Below the pieces are notes generated by a model, which was not told where the DNA came from, did no database searches, and saw nothing but the letters and a program-made list of their open reading frames with translations. From NCBI RefSeq assembly GCF_001547935.1, contig NZ_AP014636.1:1178001-1242000 (forward strand): 64,000 nucleotides of DNA, written 5' to 3'. Each line of letters opens with the position of its first letter. The first letter of the stretch is position 1. A program made the position numbers and the translations under genes. Positions 17,501-26,952 of this stretch are shown piece after piece. This DNA is from Vibrio tritonius (GTDB lineage Bacteria; Pseudomonadota; Gammaproteobacteria; Enterobacterales; Vibrionaceae).

Positions 17501-19423
17501 ATGATTCTGCACACACTGAAAACACATTTTGGATTTGATTCTCTTCGCCTAGGCCAAGAAGAGGTCATTAATCATGTCCTTAATGGTCAATCTGCCGCTG
17601 CTATTTTTCCAACCGGTTCAGGTAAGTCGCTTTGTTATCAACTGCCCGCATTACACTTACCTCATCTCACATTGGTCATATCGCCTCTGTTGGCGCTCAT
17701 GAAAGATCAATTGGAGTTTTTACATAGCAAAGGCATCGCTGCTGCCAGTATCGATTCCACGCAAGATCGCCAAACCACACAGCAGGTCATGCAGCAAGCG
17801 CGCAATGGCCAACTAAAAATATTGATGATTTCGGTGGAGCGGCTCAAAAATGAACGCTTTCGCCAGTTCATTTCTCAAGTGCCTATTTCTATGCTCGTGG
17901 TCGATGAAGCCCACTGTATTTCGGAGTGGGGACATAATTTTCGCCCTGACTACCTCAAGTTACCCCACTATCGCGAACAGCTTAATATTCCCCAAGTCTT
18001 GTTACTAACCGCAACGGCAACGCCACAAGTCATCGCCGACATGGGCAGCAAATTTGGTATCGAGCAAAGCAACATTACGGTCACTGGCTTTTATCGTCCC
18101 AACCTGCATTTGAATGTCCTACCTTGTCGTGAAGATGAGAAATTTGCGCGTTTACAACAGCAAATAGAAACCGCACCCCAAGCACCAACCATTGTGTATG
18201 TCACACTACAAAAAACCGCAGAAGAGATCGCCGAACGCCTAACTCAACAAGGGATCGTAGCTACCGCATATCATGCAGGGTTAGGTCATGAGCGTCGTGA
18301 AGCCATTCAGCAGCAATTTATGCTCGGTCAATCAACCTGCATCGTGGCAACCATTGCCTTTGGCATGGGTATTGATAAATCGGATATTCGGCAGGTCATT
18401 CACTATGACATGCCAAAATCCATTGAAAACTACTCACAAGAGATCGGCCGTGCTGGTCGGGATGGACAGCCATCAAACTGCACCATACTCGCCAATACCG
18501 ACAATCTGAATGTGTTAGAAAACTTTGTCTACGGCGATACACCTGATAAATCGGCTATTGCTCATGTCATCGACGATATCACCGCCGCCAATGGTCAGTG
18601 GGAGGTCATGGTTTCCCGTCTGTCAAACGACACCAATATTCGTCAACTGCCATTAAAAACCCTACTGGTTTATCTTGAACTCAATCAAATCATTGAAGCG
18701 CAGTACACCTATTTTGCGAGTTACCGATTCAAACTACTCAAACCAATCAATGAGATAGTGGCTCATTTTCAAGGTGAACGACAAACCTTTGTTAACGCCA
18801 TTTTTGCTTGTTCGATTGCTGCAAAAACGTGGTACAGCATCGATTTTGATGCGCTCTGGATGACCTATCAAGCCGACCGCCAACGTGTTATTGCGGCTGT
18901 CGATTATTTCCATGAACAAGGTTGGATTGATCTCGAAAGCAAATTAGTAACGGATGTCTATAAAGTGCTGCAAAAGCCTCAGGACAAAACGCCTTTAGTG
19001 GAGCATCTCTACCAGTTATTCGCCCAGAAAGAGCAAGGTGAAATCCATCGCATCAAAGAGATGATTGCTTTCTTTGAGAGTTCACAATGTTTGAGTCATC
19101 GGCTTGCTGCTTACTTCGCCGATCATAATGCGCCGGAGCATTGCCAGCACTGCTCTGTTTGTGCGGGCCACGTTGCTCACCTATCGGGACGCACGCTTAC
19201 CCCACTCAACCCAGATCAGCTGCAACATTGGATTTCTCCATTCCAACAAGCAAGCTCCGAACCACTGACTAGCGCTGCTCTAAGTCGTTTTTTATGCGGT
19301 ATCGCTACGCCACTCACAACGAAACTTAAAGCAAGCAAAATGGAAGGTTTCGGGCAGCTCGAGCACTACCCTTTTGCCACGGTTCGCCAACAGCTTAAAG
19401 CGCTGCTAAACGAACCACAGTAG
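17501..19423 (+). CDS. RecQ-family ATP-dependent DNA helicase
   Basis: A 640-residue superfamily 2 helicase acting 3'-5' on DNA during repair. Walker A is FPTGSGKS (residues 36-43). Walker B is VVDEAHCISEWGHNFRPDY (near 134). Motifs IV-VI include YHAGLGHERREAIQQQF, ATIAFGMGIDKSDIR and QEIGRAGRDGQPS. The RecQ-C zinc cysteines include CQHCSVC near residue 548. The last 80 residues do not look like a standard HRDC domain, so this may be a second RecQ-like paralog rather than the main recQ. AGGGA lies seven bases before the ATG. Confidence 0.92.
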   Translation: MILHTLKTHFGFDSLRLGQEEVINHVLNGQSAAAIFPTGSGKSLCYQLPALHLPHLTLVISPLLALMKDQLEFLHSKGIAAASIDSTQDRQTTQQVMQQARNGQLKILMISVERLKNERFRQFISQVPISMLVVDEAHCISEWGHNFRPDYLKLPHYREQLNIPQVLLLTATATPQVIADMGSKFGIEQSNITVTGFYRPNLHLNVLPCREDEKFARLQQQIETAPQAPTIVYVTLQKTAEEIAERLTQQGIVATAYHAGLGHERREAIQQQFMLGQSTCIVATIAFGMGIDKSDIRQVIHYDMPKSIENYSQEIGRAGRDGQPSNCTILANTDNLNVLENFVYGDTPDKSAIAHVIDDITAANGQWEVMVSRLSNDTNIRQLPLKTLLVYLELNQIIEAQYTYFASYRFKLLKPINEIVAHFQGERQTFVNAIFACSIAAKTWYSIDFDALWMTYQADRQRVIAAVDYFHEQGWIDLESKLVTDVYKVLQKPQDKTPLVEHLYQLFAQKEQGEIHRIKEMIAFFESSQCLSHRLAAYFADHNAPEHCQHCSVCAGHVAHLSGRTLTPLNPDQLQHWISPFQQASSEPLTSAALSRFLCGIATPLTTKLKASKMEGFGQLEHYPFATVRQQLKALLNEPQ

Positions 19424-19435
19424 CCTCAATATGTG

Positions 19436-19465
19436 AAGGGAGGCGACCTCCTCCCTTTTATTTTT
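19436..19465 (+). terminator. Terminator after the recQ-like gene
   Basis: AAGGGAGG / CCTCCCTT stem with a six-base loop, then TTATTTTT. It overlaps the 3' end of the convergent small gene. Confidence 0.8.
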
Positions 19466-19661
19466 CGTTGTTATTTTGGTCGAGCTGAGATTCAAACACC
19501 ACGTCGTAAGCATCAAAATAGTAATCGCCACTGTTATAGATAATTTCTCCATCGGAGTCGACTGGTAAACAGCGATATCCTTCGGTGCACTCTTCCATAA
19601 CAACAAAGCGGCGGGATTGATCTGCTAACTTCACTACGATATCTCGTTCTAATGCTTTCAT
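19458..19661 (-). CDS. Small acidic protein of unknown function
   Basis: A 67-residue soluble protein, not recognised by family. AGGAG eight bases before the ATG supports expression. The sequence reads as a compact beta-rich domain (DIVVKLADQSRRFVVMEE, YRCLPVDSDGEIIYNSGDYY) with an acidic, Asn-rich end. It is convergent with the recQ-like gene and otherwise isolated. Confidence 0.7.
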   Translation of the reverse strand: MKALERDIVVKLADQSRRFVVMEECTEGYRCLPVDSDGEIIYNSGDYYFDAYDVVFESQLDQNNNEK

Positions 19662-20207
19662 GGTGGCATCTCCTCGGCTTTTACATCTAAATCACTTTCC
19701 TATTCCTTGTACGAACATCAAAGTCATTCAGCTCTCTTCTTAGGATAGTCAAACTGTGAAATTTTGGCTCCATCAGATAGCCTCTATTGAGTAAAATATG
19801 GATAATACCGGACGCAGTACGCTTAATTGACTTATAAACAACCACATACATCCCTAATTAAGTTTAAGTGAGTAAACCTGACTTTGTTTTATAAATAGCG
19901 CTCTTTTTGTAATTTTGAATGGCGTTTTCAACATAAGCAGATTTTAGTCCTGTAAAAGACGCCCAAAGCAGGCTAACCCTCCGCATCACCTTCAACACAA
20001 TAACTATTAATAATCATATAGTTATGATGGTCATTTTATGCCACAGTTCTTTTCATTTGCATAAGAACAAGGTAGTGTGAGATATGCCTAGCAACACATA
20101 AAAGACAGGGATACTCCAACGCATCATCTTATCAGCCAATAGCATGTCGTTTGCTACGAGTGATGGTTGCAAGGAGATAAAAATAAAAACGGGAAAAGGA
20201 TCATTTC
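19662..20207. other. 546-base gap upstream of the alcohol dehydrogenase gene
   Basis: No convincing gene. A 40-codon minus-strand frame at 19864-19986 lacks a usable ribosome binding site. The last 50 bases hold the AAAAGGATC ribosome binding site for the next gene. No clear operator or repeat was found. Confidence 0.5.
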
Positions 20208-21320
20208 ATGTCAAATCAAACCATCTATCTGCCCAATTACACCGTTGGTGAAGATGCCTATCAAAAAGTTGGCGCCATGACGGCGCCTTACGGCTGCAAA
20301 GCCGTGGTAATTGGTGGCAAAACAGCAATGGAGAAAGCCAAACCAGCACTACTTAATGCCATTGAAAACTCAGACACCCTGTTACTCGATTTTCTTTGGT
20401 ATGGCGGCGACGCCACCATGGATAACGTCCACCAGCTACAAGCCAACCCTAAAGTTCAAGAAGCACACATGCTGTTTGCGGTCGGTGGCGGTCGCGCTTG
20501 TGACACGGTCAAAACATTAGGCGCATTAACCGGTAAACCGGTCTTCACCTTCCCAACCTTGGCTTCTAACTGCGCAGCATGCACGTCACTTAGCGTGATG
20601 TACCACCAAGATGGTTCGTTTGCAGAATACTTCTACCAAAGCCACCCACCATTGCACACCTTTATTAACACAAAAGTGATTGCCGAATCTCCCGTAGAGA
20701 TGTTCTGGGCAGGTATCGGCGACGCTCTTAGTAAAGAGTATGAAGTGGAATATTGCTGTCGTGATAAAACCCTAACTCACCTACCAGCATTGGGCTTAGG
20801 CATAGCTAAAACCTGTACCGACCCGCTACTCAAACATGGACAAAAAGCACTGGAAGATTGCCGACACAAACGAGCCTCTACCGAGCTTGAAGAAGTGGTC
20901 TTAACCATAGTGATGCTAACGGGCATCGTCTCTAACTGTGCAGTTCATATCAGCGAAGATATTGCGCCTAAAGATCAGTATTACTACAACAGCTCACTGG
21001 CGCACTGCGTTTACTACGGAAGCTCATTGCTCCCAGCGTGTGAATCCCATTTGCATGGTGAAATCGTTGCCTTTGGAGTGCTTTGCCTACTCAAATACGA
21101 CAACAATGACACAGAATTTGATCGCATCCTCGCTTTCAATAAAGCGCTAGGATTACCGATCACCATGGCCGAAATCGGCATGACCGCAGCCGACTTACCT
21201 ATCGTTGCAGACAAAGCCGCTTCAGTGATTGAATGGCAATCTTGCCCAGGCACTCCAAGTAAAGAGCGCTTTATTGAAGCTATTTTGGCGGCCGATAAAA
21301 TCGGTCAACAAAGGCTATAA
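20208..21320 (+). CDS. Iron-containing alcohol dehydrogenase family (GldA/HcxA-like)
   Basis: A 370-residue metal-dependent dehydrogenase of the glycerol dehydrogenase-like group. The N-terminal nucleotide fold has VVIGGKTAMEKAKP and the glycine motif FAVGGGRACDTVK (near residue 90). Metal ligands are probably Asp in WAGIGDALSKEYE and the histidines in SLAHCVYYGS and ESHLHGEIVAFG. The closest E. coli relative I can recall by pattern is HcxA (YbdH), which reduces 2-oxoacids with NADPH; glycerol dehydrogenase is an alternative. AAGGA lies eight bases before the ATG. It is a single-gene unit. Confidence 0.87.
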   Translation: MSNQTIYLPNYTVGEDAYQKVGAMTAPYGCKAVVIGGKTAMEKAKPALLNAIENSDTLLLDFLWYGGDATMDNVHQLQANPKVQEAHMLFAVGGGRACDTVKTLGALTGKPVFTFPTLASNCAACTSLSVMYHQDGSFAEYFYQSHPPLHTFINTKVIAESPVEMFWAGIGDALSKEYEVEYCCRDKTLTHLPALGLGIAKTCTDPLLKHGQKALEDCRHKRASTELEEVVLTIVMLTGIVSNCAVHISEDIAPKDQYYYNSSLAHCVYYGSSLLPACESHLHGEIVAFGVLCLLKYDNNDTEFDRILAFNKALGLPITMAEIGMTAADLPIVADKAASVIEWQSCPGTPSKERFIEAILAADKIGQQRL

Positions 21321-21457
21321 TCTCCGTTAATTCGAGCTATCTCTTACCTGTTACTTGGAACAGTATTGGTCGGGCTGGATTGGGGATTTCAAATAATCAC
21401 TAAATCACGTCAATCAAATCAGAGCACTACGGAGAACTGATTGATGTAAATAGCAAC

Positions 21458-21489
21458 CAAAGGGAGCATCTTTGTCGAAGCTCCCTTTG
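21458..21489. terminator. Hairpin between convergent dehydrogenase and MFS genes
   Basis: Ten-bp stem CAAAGGGAGC / GCTCCCTTTG with a 12-base loop. There is no T run after it, so termination is probable from position rather than from sequence. Confidence 0.5.
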
Positions 21490-21557
21490 TCACTTACAAA
21501 GTTAAGTCCTCGAATTATACCAATCTTGGTATTGCATCACAGTGGTTGAAGAGGCAC

Positions 21558-22781
21558 TCATTCTAACAGCCTGTTAACCTTTTTATGTGTCACTACTTGC
21601 TGGGTAATAAAGAGCACCAAACCGAATACCATCATGCTTGTCATCACCAAAATGCCAAACTTGGCGCCACGCTGATCAATGAAGTGGCTGACCGATAACG
21701 AGAAACCGCATTGACAAATTAATGAGATCCCCAGCCACACGGACATGGCACGTCCCATGTACTGCTTTGACACTAAGTTCATGAGTAATGAATTCATTAA
21801 GATTCGCAGTGAAGAGTTAGATAAGCCTAAGATTAGGCTGCATAAATAAAGGTTAACTACCTGGTGATTATGCGCCAAAAGAAACAGGTCTATTGCTGCT
21901 AACAAAAACAGCAGTCCAATCATGCGCTCGCTACGCACTTTACTTGCCATCGCAGTCAACGCGATACCAGAAACCAACCCACCAATACCATAGCTCATAT
22001 CGGCAAAACCAAATGCTACGCTATCTCGCGCCAAGGTTGTATTAACATAATCTGGCAAGACGACGTTATAAACCATAGTGACAATCAGCGGTACAATCGA
22101 AATGACGCCCAGTGTAAAAATCTCTTTATGGTGATAAAGAAATGCCAAACCGCCCTGCAGTGAGGCCCAATAGTTTTCCTTATTCGTGGTCGTGATATCG
22201 CCTTTATGACTAATCAAGGCAATCACCAAGGCACTGAGCACAAACATTAAAACATTGACCAATAAGATGCTGTTAAAGCTAAACACTCTATATAAAAAAC
22301 CCGAAACGCCAGCGGCCAAAAACATTCCAACTTGCAGGCTAATTTCCAGTAACGAATTACCGGATACGTAGCGCTTCTCGTCCAATAACTCCTGAAGAAA
22401 GCTGCGAGATGCAGCCATATAAACAGTCCAGCCGATACCATTTACGACCGCAAACACATACAGGTAACCCATGCGAAACTCATCTAGCCACAATGCCGCC
22501 AAAACCAATCCCATACCGATGGCTCGTAACGCGTGAGTGAGGAAAATAAGACGCTGCCGAGAAACGCGATCAGTAAGCACACCAGAGACAAGAGACGCAA
22601 CAAAACCAGCAATGACATTGACTGCCAGCATGAAGCCCACGTTGGCACTGGCGCCGGTTTTCATCAATACAAACCAGTTGGCACCAATGGTTGCCATCCC
22701 CACCCCAAACCCAGACAGAACATCTGAGGCGAAAAACAATCCAAAATTGCGGTTTTTGAATAATGACCAGTGACTACTCAT
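21558..22781 (-). CDS. MFS transporter, EntS/MFS_3-like
   Basis: A 407-residue inner-membrane transporter with 12 predicted helices. It starts SLFKNRNFGLFFASDVLSGF, the usual start of the MFS_3/EntS-like exporters, and has GVLTDRVSRQRLIFLTH as motif A. Export of a small molecule is likely; no siderophore genes adjoin it. AAGGA precedes the ATG. It is divergent from a LysR regulator, which is its probable controller. Confidence 0.85.
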   Translation of the reverse strand: MSSHWSLFKNRNFGLFFASDVLSGFGVGMATIGANWFVLMKTGASANVGFMLAVNVIAGFVASLVSGVLTDRVSRQRLIFLTHALRAIGMGLVLAALWLDEFRMGYLYVFAVVNGIGWTVYMAASRSFLQELLDEKRYVSGNSLLEISLQVGMFLAAGVSGFLYRVFSFNSILLVNVLMFVLSALVIALISHKGDITTTNKENYWASLQGGLAFLYHHKEIFTLGVISIVPLIVTMVYNVVLPDYVNTTLARDSVAFGFADMSYGIGGLVSGIALTAMASKVRSERMIGLLFLLAAIDLFLLAHNHQVVNLYLCSLILGLSNSSLRILMNSLLMNLVSKQYMGRAMSVWLGISLICQCGFSLSVSHFIDQRGAKFGILVMTSMMVFGLVLFITQQVVTHKKVNRLLE

Positions 22782-23090
22782 ATAACGTTCCTTAAAGCCT
22801 AATCATGCATATACAAACTATGGTGTAGCGGTTTACTCACTAGTAAGCCTATGGCCAATACGGTTTGGACTGAGTTTAATAACGTAACCTATTGACCCAT
22901 AACGAAGTAAATCAGTGTAAGAGAAGTCTGATAGACGATAAATAACCGATAAATCCTGAAACTTAGTACAATATGTTCACAGTTTTTTTCGTTGCTAGAA
23001 CGGAGAATTTGAGAAAGAATGGTGCTGTTACCTTTTTGTTTAGTAACGCTTTTCCTGCAAAGCAACTTAAACATCAAGGAGGAGGTCGCA

Positions 23091-23111
23091 ATGAACTGGA
23101 TAGCACCATGA
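23091..23111 (+). CDS. Candidate six-codon leader peptide overlapping the lysR start
   Basis: ATG AAC TGG ATA GCA CCA TGA (MNWIAP). It is preceded by AAGGAGGAGG (23077-23086), the strongest Shine-Dalgarno in the neighbourhood. Its stop overlaps the LysR start as ATGA at 23108-23111. The LysR ATG itself has only a weak GGAT nearby. The layout fits translational coupling or a regulatory minigene. Confidence 0.4.
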   Translation: MNWIAP

Positions 23112-24007
23112 ATTTTATAAAATCGGTAGAAGCGTTCACATTAGCTGTTGAGAAAGGCAACTTCACCAACGCGGCGAATACCCTTGATATTACCCCCAGT
23201 ATGTTGGCCCGCGAGATTCGAGAGTTGGAGCATTACCTCGGCTGTAAACTGCTACATCGCACTACACGTAAACAGGGGTTGACCATCGCTGGTGAACGGT
23301 ATTACCGCTACTGTGTTGAGATGTTGGCGATTAAAAAGCAGGCGCAAGATGAGATACACCAGCTCAACGGAGACGTGGTCGGTAATATTCGTATGAGTTC
23401 GCCAGTTGCATTTGGTAATAAGATTCTAAGCCCAGTACTTGCACAGTTTCTGCTGCAATACCCTAATGTAAATATTGATTTAATGCTCTGTGATAGGCGA
23501 GTTGATCTCATTGAAGAAAATATTCAAATTGCGGTACGTGTCGGGCAAATTGTCGACGATGGTTTAGTTGCTTATAAACTCCCCCCATACCAACAAACCA
23601 TAGTCGCATCACCCCAGTATTTAGAGGATTGTGGTCAGCCACAAACCCCTGAAGAGCTCGGTGAGCACAACTGCATCTCTTTTTCACAATGGCATGCTCA
23701 CCAATACTGGCTATTTGAGAAAAATAAGCAAATACATAAAGTTCGAATCACGCCACGCCTTTTGAGTAATACAGGAGAGTCGATTCGCCAATCTGCATTA
23801 AATGGCTTGGGAATTGCGGTCCACTCGACAGTAATATTGGCAGAGGATATCGAGCAAGGCCGGCTAATTCGTATTTTGCCAGACTACGAAATAGCTCCAC
23901 AGCCAATTAACATCTTGCGCCCGCCAATGAATCCCGTTACGCCAGCCATCGATACCTTAATTCATTTTATGCTCGACAAAATAACACCGTCTCCAGTGGT
24001 TATCTAA
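23108..24007 (+). CDS. LysR-family transcriptional regulator
   Basis: A 299-residue LysR protein. The N-terminal winged HTH (MNFIKSVEAFTLAVEKGNFT, DITPSMLAREIRELEHYLGC, LHRTTR) is at family position from the ATG at 23108. The effector-binding domain follows (IRMSSPVAFGNKILSPVLAQ, DRRVDLIEENIQIAVRVG). Longer in-frame starts would add 45 residues of non-family sequence. It is divergent from the MFS exporter, so activation or repression of that gene by a small ligand is the natural guess. Confidence 0.9.
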   Translation: MNFIKSVEAFTLAVEKGNFTNAANTLDITPSMLAREIRELEHYLGCKLLHRTTRKQGLTIAGERYYRYCVEMLAIKKQAQDEIHQLNGDVVGNIRMSSPVAFGNKILSPVLAQFLLQYPNVNIDLMLCDRRVDLIEENIQIAVRVGQIVDDGLVAYKLPPYQQTIVASPQYLEDCGQPQTPEELGEHNCISFSQWHAHQYWLFEKNKQIHKVRITPRLLSNTGESIRQSALNGLGIAVHSTVILAEDIEQGRLIRILPDYEIAPQPINILRPPMNPVTPAIDTLIHFMLDKITPSPVVI

Positions 24008-24011
24008 CTAA

Positions 24012-24599
24012 TTACTCCAAAATCCCTTCATCAAACCCTTGCAGTAGCTGAGCTTCTAACGCTTGCCAAATGGATTGACTGGCAGTGCCGATGCGGGCGC
24101 CATTAAAAGCGAGGATTTTTTCTTTCGTGACATTGTGCTTTTTCCAGCTGTGTCCATCGCCATGGAGGTTATGCAATAACGGCGGTATTCTATCAACGGC
24201 TTTAGCAAATTTTGCATCGGGCGTCTCTCCTGCTTCAAACTCTTGCCACAATTCAAGAAAACCTTCCGCCACATTGTTTGGTAATAGAGCCAAAACCCGT
24301 TTTATTCCAAGGTACTCTTGGCTTTTTTGTTCATCGGTTTCACTGGCATAAATGATGGTATCCCCTGCATCAATTTCACCCAAATCGTGAATCAACAGCA
24401 TTTTGATAACGCGATCAATCGCGACAGGTTCGTCGGCATAGTGATGAAGCATCAAAGCACTCAGGCAAACATGCCAACTGTGTTCTGCTGAATTTTCGTA
24501 GCGATCCAATCCTACCGGTTTAGTTTTGCGGATAACTCCTTTCAGCTTTTCAATTTCAACCATGAAATCCAATACTTGGGCTACTTCGTTCAACTTCAT
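24012..24599 (-). CDS. HD-domain phosphohydrolase (HD_3, YfbR/HDDC2-like)
   Basis: A 195-residue HD metal-dependent hydrolase. Ligands are seen in SAEHSWHVCL (first His), LLIHDLGEIDAGD (the HD pair and following acidic residues) and AKAVDRIPPLLHNL (last Asp). Family members act as 5'-deoxynucleotidases. AAAGGA lies close before the ATG. It starts 30 bases after the histidine phosphatase gene in the same direction, so the two probably form an operon acting on phosphorylated small molecules. It converges on lysR with only four bases between stops. Confidence 0.85.
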   Translation of the reverse strand: MKLNEVAQVLDFMVEIEKLKGVIRKTKPVGLDRYENSAEHSWHVCLSALMLHHYADEPVAIDRVIKMLLIHDLGEIDAGDTIIYASETDEQKSQEYLGIKRVLALLPNNVAEGFLELWQEFEAGETPDAKFAKAVDRIPPLLHNLHGDGHSWKKHNVTKEKILAFNGARIGTASQSIWQALEAQLLQGFDEGILE

Positions 24600-24629
24600 A
24601 TTCCTTTAGAGTAATAGTGAAAAGTTCAC

Positions 24630-25232
24630 TTAATTAAGCGCATCATCGCTAAAGCAATCGACACGAGTGAGTGTACCGTTTTGCACCATAAAGAAAGCAT
24701 CTTGCGGTATCTCTTGGCGCCACATCTCGTCATAACTTAAATTGGCCAGCATCGCACGCAGCGTTAATCCGGTTAAACCATGACTCACCACCACGATATC
24801 TTTATCAGTTGGTAACTCCTCGAGCCAAGAGGTCAGACGCTGCTGCACATCCGCTAACGTTTCACCGTTAGGCGTTTTTACCAACCAATCACGTTGTTGT
24901 AAGAATTCAGGATAACGCTCAGTTAAGCTGTGAATGGATTGCTGCTCCCAATCCCCCAAGAAATACTCTTTGATTCGCGGTTCTTGGATAATGGCTGAAT
25001 AGGGAATTTCTAATGCATCACAAACGATTTGCGCGGTTTGAATGGTTCGTCCGAGTGGACTGGCATAAACATAGAATTGATCGGGGGAAAGAAAGTTTTT
25101 TAGGGTGGCGCTCACGTCTTCAACTTGAGTAATGCCATGAGGTGTTAATGGCGAATCGCAATGACCTTGCAGTTTACGTTGTGAGTTAAATACCGTTTGC
25201 CCGTGCCTAAGTATAAATATACGTTTATTCAT
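24630..25232 (-). CDS. Histidine phosphatase family protein (phosphoglycerate-mutase-like)
   Basis: A 200-residue branch-1 histidine phosphatase. The catalytic RHGQTVFN is at the N terminus with the nucleophilic His near residue 10. SPLGRTIQTAQI and the second histidine in VVSHGLTG are intact. The fold is shared by phosphatases and mutases; the lack of a long insert favours a phosphatase such as CobC- or GpmB-like, with substrate unknown. AGGTAAG lies before the ATG. Confidence 0.88.
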   Translation of the reverse strand: MNKRIFILRHGQTVFNSQRKLQGHCDSPLTPHGITQVEDVSATLKNFLSPDQFYVYASPLGRTIQTAQIVCDALEIPYSAIIQEPRIKEYFLGDWEQQSIHSLTERYPEFLQQRDWLVKTPNGETLADVQQRLTSWLEELPTDKDIVVVSHGLTGLTLRAMLANLSYDEMWRQEIPQDAFFMVQNGTLTRVDCFSDDALN

Positions 25233-25316
25233 CTGCTTACCTGCTAGGTGTGAGGATCTTTATGTTACCTGACACCTTGTGTAACAGCAATCGCAAGCCA
25301 AACTCATCTCCGTTTT

Positions 25317-25351
25317 AGACAACAAACCCGCATGAAGCGGGCTTGTTGTCT
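25317..25351 (-). terminator. Long hairpin after the APC permease gene
   Basis: AGACAACAAACCCGC and GCGGGCTTGTTGTCT pair over 14 of 15 positions around a five-base loop. It lies 39 bases beyond the permease stop. On the minus strand the inner CCCGC/GCGGG stem is followed by TTTGTTGT. Confidence 0.7.
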
Positions 25352-25389
25352 ATCGCTTATTCTCTATCAATGCTTTATCACAACAACAC

Positions 25390-26787
25390 TTAATCCATAT
25401 CAGGCGTGAACAGCCCGCGCTTCATGTAAAACTTCACCCACACGACAGTGATCGCGCTAATTAACGCTAAGATACCGCCTGTAATCGCAAACACCAGATG
25501 AGTCATTTCAGAAGATGGCGAATTGTTCAGGGCGACATACGCCATAGCAATAATGCCAACGATTTGTGGTATTGGATAAAATGGCGTGCGATAAGGACGA
25601 TGTTGTTCAGGTAAGCGACTGCGCAATACCATCACATCAATGTGAGCGATGATGTAAGCCAATAGCCAACTGGTTGTCGCCGCGATAACCAAGACAATCA
25701 GTGAGTCCATATCGACCAAAAGGAACGGGATTGATGTGCATACGGCGATGGTAACAATACCTACCCAAGGTGCGTTAAATCGGTTGACGGCTTTAAAGAT
25801 GGGGAATGCCTGCTTCTCTTCTGCCATACCATGCATCATTTTCGGAATAGACGCTAAGATGGTATTCACCGTACTGCACGTTGCGGCTAAGCCCATCAGG
25901 GTGGCTATCGCAAGTCCCGCTTTACCGAACACGGCATGAACATAATCAAGATAAGGAATAGAACCATCGACCAGTTCATGAACATTGAGATATTGGCTTG
26001 CACCATAAGAGAAAGCCAAAAAGATCAGAAAGATAAGCAACAATGACCAGTGCATCGCCCGTGGAATGTTCTTCATTGGGGATTTAACTTCATTGACCAT
26101 CGGACAGATAAATTCCACCCCTACCATTAGCCACATGGCTAACGCGATGAGACCAATAAAGCTACCATCGGCGATCCCATCAAAACTCCAAGTCACCGTC
26201 TCCCCGGTAAGATGAGGATGAGGTTCGCTCACCCCAGTCACTGCGCAAATGCCAACCAACACCAATGCGGCGACTAAGATAAAAGCCAATGAGTTTTGCA
26301 CTTTAGCAAACACATTCGCGCCAATAAGATTGGTCACACACAGCACACCCAATATCACCAAAGGCACCACTTTGGCGGGAAAAACCCCAGGCATCAATTT
26401 ATCCAGCATGGCATCGACCAGAATCATTTCCACAGGCAGAGCCAACACCGCCACCATAACGTAACCTGCGAACACAGAAACAATCGCAGGGAAATGACCA
26501 ATCGCCTTTTTGGTGTAGGTGGCTAAGGTTCCCTCTTGAGGAAACATCAAAGAGAGTTCAGCAAAACTCATCGCATTAAACTGCGCTAAGACAAATGCGC
26601 AGATCAATGCCGCGATAAACCCCAAACCACCAAGACCAATGCCTTGAATAGCGGAAATCATCGCACCTTGCACAATCACCAGACCAATGCAGATCCCCAT
26701 CATGGTGAATATCCCCATTTTGCTTGGAGTTTTGCTGGGGCTTACTTCAAACATAGTCAGCTTGGCTGACGAGAAAGCTTTATTCAT
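25390..26787 (-). CDS. APC-superfamily amino acid permease
   Basis: A 465-residue inner-membrane transporter with about 12 helices. Helix 1 has the APC glycine pattern (MGICIGLVIVQGAMISAIQG), and helix 3 follows AELSLMFPQEGTLATYTKKA. Substrate is probably an amino acid or amine. The ATG at 26787 has AAAGGA eight bases upstream; another ATG nine bases earlier is too close to that site. It lies 165 bases downstream of the ornithine-cyclodeaminase-like gene in the same direction, so uptake and catabolism of one compound is a fair inference. Confidence 0.88.
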   Translation of the reverse strand: MNKAFSSAKLTMFEVSPSKTPSKMGIFTMMGICIGLVIVQGAMISAIQGIGLGGLGFIAALICAFVLAQFNAMSFAELSLMFPQEGTLATYTKKAIGHFPAIVSVFAGYVMVAVLALPVEMILVDAMLDKLMPGVFPAKVVPLVILGVLCVTNLIGANVFAKVQNSLAFILVAALVLVGICAVTGVSEPHPHLTGETVTWSFDGIADGSFIGLIALAMWLMVGVEFICPMVNEVKSPMKNIPRAMHWSLLLIFLIFLAFSYGASQYLNVHELVDGSIPYLDYVHAVFGKAGLAIATLMGLAATCSTVNTILASIPKMMHGMAEEKQAFPIFKAVNRFNAPWVGIVTIAVCTSIPFLLVDMDSLIVLVIAATTSWLLAYIIAHIDVMVLRSRLPEQHRPYRTPFYPIPQIVGIIAMAYVALNNSPSSEMTHLVFAITGGILALISAITVVWVKFYMKRGLFTPDMD

Positions 26788-26952
26788 GTTACGCATCCTT
26801 TTGTAACAAACCGCCCTGCTTTAGGCCTATGTTTTGCCACTACATCCTATAGGTCAGCAAAACATCACAACACGTTGGCCCAATACAGGTAACGGTCTAT
26901 TGAATAGATAAATTGAAAACGACTCAAGATATGCGTGAGACAACACACGCGA

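Noticed and set aside
19864..19986. 40-codon minus-strand frame MRRVSLLWASF...
   Set aside because: The GGTG before the ATG is too close to act as a ribosome site, and nothing in it is recognisable.
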